A stretch of DNA of 16,115 bases, from positions 1-16,115 of the forward strand of contig JBJTDR010000062.1 of the NCBI GenBank assembly GCA_046092445.1, written 5' to 3'. Shown here piece after piece: positions 1 through 4,136 of this stretch. Source of the stretch: CAIUPE01 sp046092445 (GTDB taxonomy: Bacteria > Pseudomonadota > Alphaproteobacteria > Rhizobiales > Beijerinckiaceae). The position numbers were made by a program, and so were the translations under genes. Numbering within the stretch: the stretch's first letter is position 1; every line of letters begins with the position of its first letter. The notes beneath the pieces were generated by a model, which did not search any database, was not told the DNA's origin, and worked only from the letters and a program-made list of their open reading frames with translations.

Positions 1-139
1 GATGGTGATGCCGGGCGATAACATCGCGATGGAAGTGGAGCTGATCGCTCCGATCGCGATGGAAGAGAAGCTGCGTTTTGCGATCCGCGAAGGTGGCCGC
101 ACCGTCGGTGCAGGCGTCGTCGCAAGCATCATCGCTTGA
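1..139 (+). CDS. tuf: Elongation factor Tu, 3' end only (first tuf copy)
   Basis: EF-Tu is the GTPase that delivers aminoacyl-tRNA to the ribosomal A site. Only the last 45 codons are in the window, read from base 2 to the TGA at 137-139. The peptide carries the EF-Tu domain III ending: MVMPGDN, then EEKLRFAIREGGRTVGAG and a short hydrophobic tail. Domain III contacts the tRNA T stem. The gene is cut by the window edge and not broken. A second tuf starts at 15980 on the same strand, and two copies flanking this cluster is the usual alphaproteobacterial arrangement. It lies upstream of tRNA-Trp. Confidence 0.96.
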   Translation, partial: MVMPGDNIAMEVELIAPIAMEEKLRFAIREGGRTVGAGVVASIIA

Positions 140-142
140 GGG

Positions 143-158
143 ATCAGCGTGCTGATTT
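143..158 (+). terminator. Weak hairpin just after tuf, possible terminator
   Basis: ATCAG (143-147) and CTGAT (152-156) form a 5-bp stem with a 4-base loop, three bases after the tuf stop codon, followed by only a short T stretch. As an intrinsic terminator it is weak, so read-through into the tRNA gene is likely. A second inverted repeat, GCGGAT at 183-188 and ATCCGC at 190-195, lies downstream without a T tract. Confidence 0.25.
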
Positions 159-162
159 CACT

Positions 163-191
163 TTGACGGGTCTGGCATTTGTGCGGATGAT
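163..191 (+). promoter_or_regulatory. Candidate promoter for trpT-secE-nusG
   Basis: A TTGACG -35 element (163-168) is followed after 17 bases by GATGAT (186-191), which matches the -10 consensus at four of six positions. Transcription would begin near 198, about 50 bases before tRNA-Trp. Alphaproteobacterial housekeeping promoters often keep TTGAC with a relaxed -10, so this is plausible but not proven. The inverted repeat GCGGAT/ATCCGC overlaps the -10. Confidence 0.35.
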
Positions 192-249
192 CCGCTAAGA
201 GGAATGCGAATGCTGGGAAATGGCGGGTCAATTCGCCGGCTTTCCTGAT

Positions 250-326
250 AGGAGTGTAGCTCAATTGGCTAGAGCACCGGTCTCCAAAACCGGGGGTTGG
301 GGGTTCGAGTCCCTCCTCTCCTGCCA
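250..326 (+). tRNA. trpT: tRNA-Trp, anticodon CCA
   Basis: This is a complete 77-base cloverleaf. The anticodon stem CCGGT/ACCGG encloses the loop CTCCAAA, with anticodon CCA at 284-286. The T arm has a 5-bp stem around TTCGAGT, the discriminator is G (323), and CCA is genomically encoded (324-326). The D arm shows the usual TAGCTC...GAGC. The acceptor stem pairs A1-U72, G2-C71, G3-C70, A4-U69, G5-C68 and G7-C66, but position 6 (T255) faces T317 at position 67, giving a U-U mismatch. It sits between tuf and secE, the conserved place for trpT in this cluster. Confidence 0.97.
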
Positions 327-448
327 TCGTTTCGCTTGACGGTTACCCCGTGGCAGTTCAAAGAACGTGTTCTATTAGATGGGCGCGTCTTTCGTCGCGC
401 AGGGTTCTCGGATTTTTGACACTTCAAGGCGCTTGGCGCAGGTAGAAT

Positions 449-646
449 ATGGCGAAGAACAATCTGGTATCTTTCCTTCAGGGGGTTCGCTCCGAAGCGG
501 CCAAGGTCACTTGGCCGTCGCGGAGGGAGACGCTGATCACGACGGGTCTCGTCTTCTTGATGGCGATTCTTGCGAGCGTGTTTTTTCTATTGTCCGACAT
601 GGTCATTCATTGGCTGGTCGGCCTCGTGCTCGGCTTTGGCGGCTGA
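449..646 (+). CDS. secE: Protein translocase subunit SecE
   Basis: SecE is the essential small subunit of the SecYEG protein-conducting channel in the inner membrane, where it clamps SecY. The 65-residue product has the diagnostic amphipathic motif KVTWPSRRET at residues 19-28. One hydrophobic membrane segment follows, from about residue 30 to 60, ending in a Gly-rich tail. This is the short single-span form usual outside the enterics (E. coli SecE has three spans). AGGT at 440-443 is a modest Shine-Dalgarno for the ATG at 449. nusG begins 14 bases after the stop, so the two are surely cotranscribed. Confidence 0.96.
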   Translation: MAKNNLVSFLQGVRSEAAKVTWPSRRETLITTGLVFLMAILASVFFLLSDMVIHWLVGLVLGFGG

Positions 647-660
647 GGGAGACAGAGTAA

Positions 661-1191
661 ATGGCATTTCGCTGGTATATCGTTCACGCCTATTCGAACT
701 TTGAGAACAAGGTGGCGCAATCGCTCCGCGATCAGGCGGCGCAGCGTAATCTCGGACACAAATTCGAGGAAATTCTGGTCCCGACGGAAAAGATCGTGGA
801 AATCCGTCGTGGCCGCAAGGTGGACGCGGAACGCAAGTTTTTCCCCGGCTATGTTCTGGTCAAGTGTGACCTGACGGATGATATCTACCACTTGATCAAG
901 AACACCCCGAAGGTCACAGGCTTTCTCGGGCAGGATAACAAGCCGATGCCGATCTCGGACCGCGAGGCCGAGCGTATCAAGGGTCAGGTTGCGGAGGGCG
1001 TTGATCGTCCAAAGCCGTCCATCATGTTCGAAGTCGGCGAGAATGTCCGCGTTGCGGATGGTCCGTTTGCCTCCTTCAGCGGAGTCGTCGAGGAAGTCGA
1101 TGAGTCCCGCTCGCGTCTGAAGGTTGCGGTATCGATTTTCGGCCGTGCGACACCGGTCGAGCTGGAATACGGTCAGGTCGAGAAGGTCTGA
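661..1191 (+). CDS. nusG: Transcription termination/antitermination factor NusG
   Basis: NusG binds the RNA polymerase clamp, suppresses pausing, supports Rho termination and links polymerase to ribosomal S10. The 176-residue length is normal. The N-terminal NGN domain (about 1-110) starts with RWYIVHAYSNFENKVA and carries FFPGYVLV at 60-67. The KOW domain follows at about 125-176, with GENVRVADGPFASFSG at its start. The ATG at 661 follows a GAGGGAGA ribosome-binding region at 645-652 that overlaps the secE stop. The secE-nusG pair directly before rplK is the universal bacterial order. Confidence 0.98.
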   Translation: MAFRWYIVHAYSNFENKVAQSLRDQAAQRNLGHKFEEILVPTEKIVEIRRGRKVDAERKFFPGYVLVKCDLTDDIYHLIKNTPKVTGFLGQDNKPMPISDREAERIKGQVAEGVDRPKPSIMFEVGENVRVADGPFASFSGVVEEVDESRSRLKVAVSIFGRATPVELEYGQVEKV

Positions 1192-1197
1192 TCGGAG

Positions 1198-1217
1198 ATC
1201 CGGCAGTTTCGCCGGAT
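1198..1217 (+). promoter_or_regulatory. Stem-loop after nusG in the nusG-rplK spacer
   Basis: ATCCGGC (1198-1204) and GCCGGAT (1211-1217) form a perfect 7-bp stem with the loop AGTTTC, six bases after the nusG stop. No T tract follows, so it is not a standard intrinsic terminator. A processing or mRNA-stabilising role is the simplest inference. Confidence 0.5.
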
Positions 1218-1222
1218 GAAAT

Positions 1223-1280
1223 GGCGTGGGAGGGAGTTTCTGCCGCTTTGCCGGTTGCAGGACCGAACCCGAACCACGCT
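1223..1280 (+). promoter_or_regulatory. Structured rplK leader, candidate L1 binding region
   Basis: GGCGTGG (1223-1229) can pair with CCACGCT (1274-1280) as a 7-bp outer stem, with one G-U pair. Inside it, CTGC (1240-1243) pairs with GCAG (1257-1260). The element ends 54 bases before the rplK start. In other bacteria L1 represses rplK-rplA by binding the leader or start region of rplK. This is the only folded element I see in the right place, but I did not recognise the conserved L1 site itself. Confidence 0.3.
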
Positions 1281-1334
1281 CCATGAACCGCCCGAGGGAT
1301 TTTTGTCCCCAAGGCAAATGTTGGAGAATGGACA

Positions 1335-1763
1335 ATGGCAAAGAAGATCACGGGGTACGTGAAGCTTCAGGTTCCGGCAGGTGCGGCGAATCCGTCGCCA
1401 CCAATCGGTCCCGCGCTCGGTCAGCGCGGTCTGAACATCATGGAATTCTGCAAGGCGTTCAACGCCAAGACGGCACAAATGGAAAAGGGCACTCCGGTTC
1501 CGGTCATCATCACCGCGTATCAGGACCGCTCTTTCACTTTCGAAACGAAACTTCCTCCGGTTTCGTTCTTTCTCAAGAGGGCCTCTGGCATTGCCAAGGG
1601 CCATTCGACGACGGGTCGCGGAACAATCGGCAAGGTGACGGTCGCACAGATCCGCGAAATCGCGGAGAAAAAAATGCCGGACCTGAATTGCGACACAGTT
1701 GACTCGGCAGTTGCCATGGTGACCGGATCGGCACGCTCCATGGGCCTGGAAGTGGTAGGTTGA
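1335..1763 (+). CDS. rplK: 50S ribosomal protein L11
   Basis: L11 binds the GTPase-associated centre of 23S rRNA and helps factor-dependent GTP hydrolysis. It is also needed for RelA activation. The product is 142 residues, the standard length. The N-terminal domain contains SPPIGPALGQRG at 21-32, the proline region targeted by thiopeptides. The C-terminal RNA-binding domain contains KRASGIAKGHSTTGRGTIGKV. GGAG at 1322-1325 serves the ATG at 1335. rplA starts two bases after the TGA, so the two are translationally coupled. Confidence 0.98.
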   Translation: MAKKITGYVKLQVPAGAANPSPPIGPALGQRGLNIMEFCKAFNAKTAQMEKGTPVPVIITAYQDRSFTFETKLPPVSFFLKRASGIAKGHSTTGRGTIGKVTVAQIREIAEKKMPDLNCDTVDSAVAMVTGSARSMGLEVVG

Positions 1764-1765
1764 TC

Positions 1766-2461
1766 ATGGCACACGCAAAGAGAATCAAAGCCGCTCGCGT
1801 TGGCATTGACCGCACGAAGCTTTACCCGCTCGCCGAAGCCATTGCGATGGTCAAGGCGCGCGCCAATGCCAAGTTCGACGAGACCGTCGAAGTCGCGATG
1901 AATCTGGGCGTTGATCCGCGTCACGCAGACCAGATGGTCCGTGGCGTTTGCGTCCTTCCGAACGGATCGGGCCGGACGCTTCGCGTCGGCGTGTTCGCCC
2001 GCGGTGCGAAAGCGGACGAAGCCCGCGCTGCCGGGGCGGATGTCGTTGGTGCCGAAGATCTCGTCGAAATCGTTCAGGGCGGCGCGATCAACTTCGACCG
2101 CTGCATCGCGACTCCGGATATGATGCCGCTCGTCGGTCGTCTCGGCAAGGTGCTCGGCCCGCGCGGCATGATGCCAAACCCGAAGGTCGGTACCGTCACT
2201 ATGGATATTGCTGGCGCCGTGGTCGCATCCAAGGGTGGCTCCGTCGAGTTTCGCGTCGAGAAGGCAGGCATCGTGCATGCCGGCATCGGCAAGGCCTCGT
2301 TCGATGCCGACAAGCTCGTCGAGAACATCAAGGCTTTCGTTGACTCGGTCGCGAAGGCGCGCCCCTCCGGTGCGAAGGGCACCTACCTTCAGCGCATGGC
2401 GGTCTCGTCGTCCATGGGTCCGGGCGTCAAGGTCGATCTTTCCTCCGCGATCGGCGGCTGA
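1766..2461 (+). CDS. rplA: 50S ribosomal protein L1
   Basis: L1 forms the mobile L1 stalk that handles E-site tRNA, and in many bacteria it is the translational repressor of its own operon. The ATG at 1766 gives 231 residues beginning MAHAKRIKAAR, matching the family. The in-frame TTG at 1760 overlaps the rplK stop and would add only two residues. The L1 signature GKVLGPRGMMPNPK is at 127-140, followed by the C-terminal half of the RNA-binding domain with KGGSVEFRVEKAG. The gene is unusually GC-rich for this window (46 of 60 bases at 1981-2040). A strong intrinsic terminator follows it. Confidence 0.97.
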   Translation: MAHAKRIKAARVGIDRTKLYPLAEAIAMVKARANAKFDETVEVAMNLGVDPRHADQMVRGVCVLPNGSGRTLRVGVFARGAKADEARAAGADVVGAEDLVEIVQGGAINFDRCIATPDMMPLVGRLGKVLGPRGMMPNPKVGTVTMDIAGAVVASKGGSVEFRVEKAGIVHAGIGKASFDADKLVENIKAFVDSVAKARPSGAKGTYLQRMAVSSSMGPGVKVDLSSAIGG

Positions 2462-2484
2462 TTTCAGCCTCTCGCGGTCATCGG

Positions 2485-2512
2485 AAAGGCCCCGTTTCGG
2501 CGGGGCCTTTTT
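2485..2512 (+). terminator. Strong intrinsic terminator after rplA
   Basis: A perfect 10-bp stem, 2485-2494 paired with 2501-2510, has the core GGCCCCG/CGGGGCC and the loop TTTCGG. It runs into the T tract 2508-2512. It starts 23 bases after the rplA stop and separates the secE-nusG-rplKA unit from rplJL. It is the only textbook rho-independent terminator I find in the window. Confidence 0.92.
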
Positions 2513-2536
2513 GTTGGAGTTTGTTGGACACCAACA
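2510..2536. repeat. Short tandem and inverted repeat after the rplA terminator
   Basis: TTTGTTGGA occurs at 2510-2518 and again at 2520-2528. The second copy continues into an inverted repeat, TGTTGG (2522-2527) and CCAACA (2531-2536), with a 3-base centre. Function unknown; it may simply be terminator-flanking sequence. Confidence 0.5.
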
Positions 2537-2542
2537 CCCTGC

Positions 2543-2556
2543 TTTTACCGGTAAAA
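2543..2556. promoter_or_regulatory. 14-bp perfect palindrome upstream of the rplJ promoter
   Basis: TTTTACCGGTAAAA is a perfect 14-base palindrome ending 27 bases before the -35 element of the candidate rplJ promoter. Its place between a terminator and a promoter and its perfect symmetry make it a candidate binding site for a dimeric regulator. I do not recognise the site. Confidence 0.4.
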
Positions 2557-2583
2557 ATAGTGCGTTGTTCCGGCAAATAAGGG

Positions 2584-2612
2584 TTGGCAATGGTAACGAA
2601 TATCGGTATAGG
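2584..2612 (+). promoter_or_regulatory. Promoter for rplJ-rplL(-rpoBC)
   Basis: TTGGCA (2584-2589) and TATAGG (2607-2612) are separated by 17 bases, the optimal spacing, with five and four matches to the sigma70 hexamers. Transcription would begin near 2619, giving a leader of about 356 bases before the rplJ GTG. This matches a separate rplJ promoter placed just downstream of the rplA terminator, as in E. coli. Confidence 0.6.
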
Positions 2613-2747
2613 GTGCAGACGAATTGCGTGATAGACGGGTAGAAATTTTTCGCCCCGAATGAGAGTGGTCGGTTCGCTGATTGCTTGATTGGCCGGCAGA
2701 ACAAGGGAAAACCTTTGGCCTCTGTCGGTTTTATCCTGTCCGAGACT

Positions 2748-2875
2748 GCAGGCGGGTTTTCCGAAAGACCCTTAATTCTCAAGGGCCTGCACAGATGGGT
2801 CAGACTGTTTCCTGGGGTGTCCCGGGATGGTTCGAACCAGCGACTGGGGTGCCGTCAATTGGCATTCCGGGGACA
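2748..2875 (+). promoter_or_regulatory. Structured rplJ leader, candidate L10(L12)4 autoregulatory RNA
   Basis: There are two adjacent folded domains. In the first, GCAGGC (2748-2753) pairs with GCCTGC (2785-2790), and GGGTTTT (2754-2760) pairs with AAAGACCC (2765-2771 region) inside it. In the second, TGTCCCGGGA (2818-2827) pairs with TTCCGGGGACA (2865-2875) with one bulged G. That stem encloses a TGGT/ACCA hairpin (2828-2839) and a TGCC/GGCA hairpin (2850-2864 region), forming a branched junction. It lies 100-230 bases upstream of rplJ. Family knowledge says L10 bound to L12 represses rplJL by binding a branched leader RNA about this far upstream. The identification is inference from position and fold. 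Confidence 0.55.
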
Positions 2876-2940
2876 AACGCATCGGGAGCATCGCTTGTCT
2901 AGACGACCGAGTTGTCGAGGCAGGCGGTAGAGTGCAGCCG

Positions 2941-2958
2941 GGCGGGATATACCCCGCC
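2941..2958 (+). promoter_or_regulatory. Hairpin next to the rplJ ribosome-binding site
   Basis: GGCGGG (2941-2946) and CCCGCC (2953-2958) form a 6-bp all-GC stem with loop ATATAC. It ends four bases before the GGAGAGAG ribosome-binding site (2963-2970) and could affect access to it. Confidence 0.5.
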
Positions 2959-2974
2959 AACCGGAGAGAGCCCC

Positions 2975-3490
2975 GTGGATAGAGCGGAAAAATCCGAGTT
3001 CGTCGCATCCCTGAAAGAGGTCTTCACCTCGACCAGTGTTGTGGTCGTTGCTCATTATTCCGGCCTGACCGTCGCCCAAATGCAGGATCTGCGCAAGCAG
3101 ATGGCTGCAGAAGGTGCGTCAGTAAAGGTCGCAAAGAACCGTCTTGCCAAGATTGCTCTCGAAGGCACGGATGTCGCGTCGGTTGGTGGGCTTTTAACGG
3201 GTCCGACACTGCTGGCTTATTCCAGCGATCCGGTTGCGGCAGCCAAGGTCGCCGTCAGCTTCGCAAAATCAAACGAGAAATTCGTTATTCTCGGTGGAGC
3301 GATGGGGAAGACCGCTCTGAATGTAGATGGCGTCAAGGCGCTCGCGACGATGCCATCGCTCGATGAAATGCGCGCAAAACTCGTCGGCCTGGTTCAGGCT
3401 CCGGCGACCAAGATTGCCCAGATTGTCAATGCGCCAGCCGCAAAGCTGGCCCGCGTTTTCGGAGCTTATGCCAAGAGAGATGCGGCCTGA
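2975..3490 (+). CDS. rplJ: 50S ribosomal protein L10
   Basis: L10 anchors L12 dimers to the 50S subunit and forms the base of the stalk that recruits translation GTPases. Bound to L12 it also represses its own mRNA. The GTG at 2975 is chosen as start because GGAGAGAG (2963-2970) sits just before it and the product then begins with the family N-terminus (M)DRAEKSEFV. An in-frame start at 2912 would add 21 residues without family resemblance. The length is 171 residues. The rRNA-binding domain shows AHYSGLTVAQ at 26-35 and KVAKNRLAKI at 51-60. The C-terminal helix that carries L12 dimers is Ala-rich. The stop codon sits inside GGCC-TGA-GGCC. Confidence 0.97.
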   Translation: MDRAEKSEFVASLKEVFTSTSVVVVAHYSGLTVAQMQDLRKQMAAEGASVKVAKNRLAKIALEGTDVASVGGLLTGPTLLAYSSDPVAAAKVAVSFAKSNEKFVILGGAMGKTALNVDGVKALATMPSLDEMRAKLVGLVQAPATKIAQIVNAPAAKLARVFGAYAKRDAA

Positions 3491-3508
3491 GGCCACCACA
3501 TCATTTGA

Positions 3509-3522
3509 ATGGTTCGAACCAT
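3509..3522. repeat. 14-bp palindrome in the rplJ-rplL spacer, repeated in the rplJ leader
   Basis: ATGGTTCGAACCAT is a perfect palindrome at 3509-3522, starting 19 bases before the rplL ATG at its end. Thirteen of its bases recur exactly at 2827-2839 in the rplJ leader. As RNA each copy can form a small hairpin with a UCGA loop, or the two can pair with each other across rplJ. Confidence 0.6.
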
Positions 3523-3541
3523 CTAGTTAAAGGACACTATC

Positions 3542-3925
3542 ATGACCGATCTTAATAAACTCGTTGACTCGCTCTCATCTCTGACTGTTCTTGAAGCTGC
3601 CGAGCTGGCAAAGCTTCTTGAAGAAAAGTGGGGCGTGTCAGCTGCGGCTGCCGTCGCTGTTGCGGCTGCTCCTGCTGCCGGTGGTGCTGCCGCCGCTGGT
3701 CCTGCTGAAGAGCAGACCGAATTCACTGTGATGCTTGCCGCTGCTGGCGACAAGAAGATCGAAGTGATCAAGGAAGTCCGTGCCATTACCGGTCTTGGTC
3801 TCAAGGAGGCCAAGGATCTGGTTGAAGCTGCTCCTAAGGCGGTCAAGGAAGGCGTTTCCAAGGAGGAAGGCGCGAAGATCAAGGATCAGCTTGAAAAGGC
3901 CGGTGCGAAGGTCGAACTTAAGTAA
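3542..3925 (+). CDS. rplL: 50S ribosomal protein L7/L12
   Basis: L12 is the multicopy stalk protein that recruits EF-Tu, EF-G and other GTPases. The product has 127 residues. The N-terminal dimerisation helices (about 1-33) bind L10. A flexible Ala/Gly/Pro hinge follows (about 34-56), then the factor-binding C-terminal domain with TGLGLKEAKDLVE at 83-95. AAAGGA at 3529-3534 is the ribosome-binding site for the ATG at 3542. The gene ends in tandem stops, TAA TAG. Because L12 is needed in several copies per ribosome, a strong rplL start and partial termination before rpoB are expected. Confidence 0.98.
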   Translation: MTDLNKLVDSLSSLTVLEAAELAKLLEEKWGVSAAAAVAVAAAPAAGGAAAAGPAEEQTEFTVMLAAAGDKKIEVIKEVRAITGLGLKEAKDLVEAAPKAVKEGVSKEEGAKIKDQLEKAGAKVELK

Positions 3926-3926
3926 T

Positions 3927-3952
3927 AGGTCGCCGTTATGCGGCGTTTACCT
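3927..3952 (+). promoter_or_regulatory. Hairpin directly after rplL
   Basis: CGCCG (3931-3935) and CGGCG (3941-3945) form a 5-bp stem with loop TTATG. AGGT (3927-3930) and ACCT (3949-3952) can extend it across a TTT bulge. It may be part of an attenuator or protect the rplL mRNA 3' end. Confidence 0.45.
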
Positions 3953-3971
3953 GTGGAATTATAGTGGTCAG

Positions 3972-3999
3972 GCGGTCTCGAGGTATACCTCGGGACCGC
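3972..3999 (+). promoter_or_regulatory. Large stem-loop in the rplL-rpoB spacer (attenuator or processing site)
   Basis: The 28 bases form a nearly perfect inverted repeat. GCGGTC pairs with GACCGC, followed by one T-G wobble and then the palindrome CGAGGTATACCTCG (3979-3992). The stem is about 11-12 bp. No T tract follows at once, so it is not a simple terminator. In E. coli this spacer holds a transcription attenuator and an RNase III cleavage site that lower rpoBC expression relative to rplL. The same role is likely here but is inference. Confidence 0.65.
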
Positions 4000-4017
4000 A
4001 TCGCCGTCTGTTTTGTT

Positions 4018-4051
4018 CCCTGTGGACATTTACGGGCAGTTTTATTTTTTT
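4018..4051 (+). terminator. Weak attenuator-like hairpin with U tract before rpoB
   Basis: CCC (4018-4020) with GGG (4034-4036), plus GT (4022-4023) with AC (4032-4033), make a short stem with one bulged base. Four bases later comes a T-rich run, TTTTATTTTTTT (4040-4051). The stem is weak, so partial termination is more likely than full, which suits the rplL-rpoB junction. Confidence 0.35.
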
Positions 4052-4066
4052 GACAGGGTGACGGTG

Positions 4067-4111
4067 GTTGATCGGACCTGCCGAAATGTTCGGGCAGCAT
4101 TACCGATCAAC
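4067..4111 (+). promoter_or_regulatory. Extended stem-loop just upstream of the rpoB start
   Basis: GTTGATCGG (4067-4075) pairs perfectly with CCGATCAAC (4103-4111). Inside, CTGCC (4078-4082) pairs with GGCAG (4093-4097) and GAA (4083-4085) with TTC (4089-4091), with loop ATG and one bulged G. The whole element ends 16 bases before the GAGGAA ribosome-binding site. A role in rpoB translation control or mRNA stability is inferred. Confidence 0.55.
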
Positions 4112-4136
4112 ATTCTGTCCCGAAGCGAGGAACGAA

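Larger units (their letters stand above)
2513..2974 (+). other. rplA-rplJ spacer holding promoter and long leader
   Basis: This stretch has no convincing gene. Open frames through it lack ribosome-binding sites and family resemblance. From left to right it holds a short repeat (2510-2536), a palindrome (2543-2556), the candidate promoter (2584-2612), an A/T-rich stretch to about 2700, folded leader elements (2748-2875), and a hairpin (2941-2958) just before the rplJ ribosome-binding site. Confidence 0.7.

Noticed and set aside
416..448. A perfect TTGACA (416-421) and a TAGAAT (443-448) before secE, resembling a promoter.
   Set aside because: The spacing is 21 bases, and the -10 would abut the secE ATG and place the transcription start inside the gene. 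No suitable -10 lies at 16-18 bases.
607..1341. A 244-codon minus-strand open frame opposite nusG.
   Set aside because: No family resemblance, and it is wholly antisense to nusG and its spacer. Treated as a shadow of the real gene.
1668..1674. A run of seven A in rplK resembling a -1 frameshift heptamer.
   Set aside because: It encodes the normal EKKMPDLN segment of L11. No downstream stimulatory structure or useful alternative frame is seen.
1520..2782. A 420-codon open frame on the minus strand across rplK, rplA and the rplJ leader.
   Set aside because: It is antisense to conserved ribosomal protein genes, has no recognisable domain and crosses the terminator. It is the by-product of high GC codon use in rplA.
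2681..2930. Short open frames in the rplJ leader that could encode a leader peptide or small protein.
   Set aside because: No ribosome-binding sites, low-complexity unrelated peptides, and overlap with strong RNA folds that better explain the sequence.
3484..3494. GGCC-TGA-GGCC around the rplJ stop as a terminator.
   Set aside because: Only four base pairs with a three-base loop and no T tract. rplL must be transcribed through it.
4050..4078. A perfect TTGACA at 4050-4055 before rpoB as a possible rpoBC promoter.
   Set aside because: At 15-18 bases downstream there is only GC-rich sequence (ATCGGACC region) with no -10 resemblance. It also sits in the T-rich run, where TTGACA arises easily. 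Possible but unsupported.
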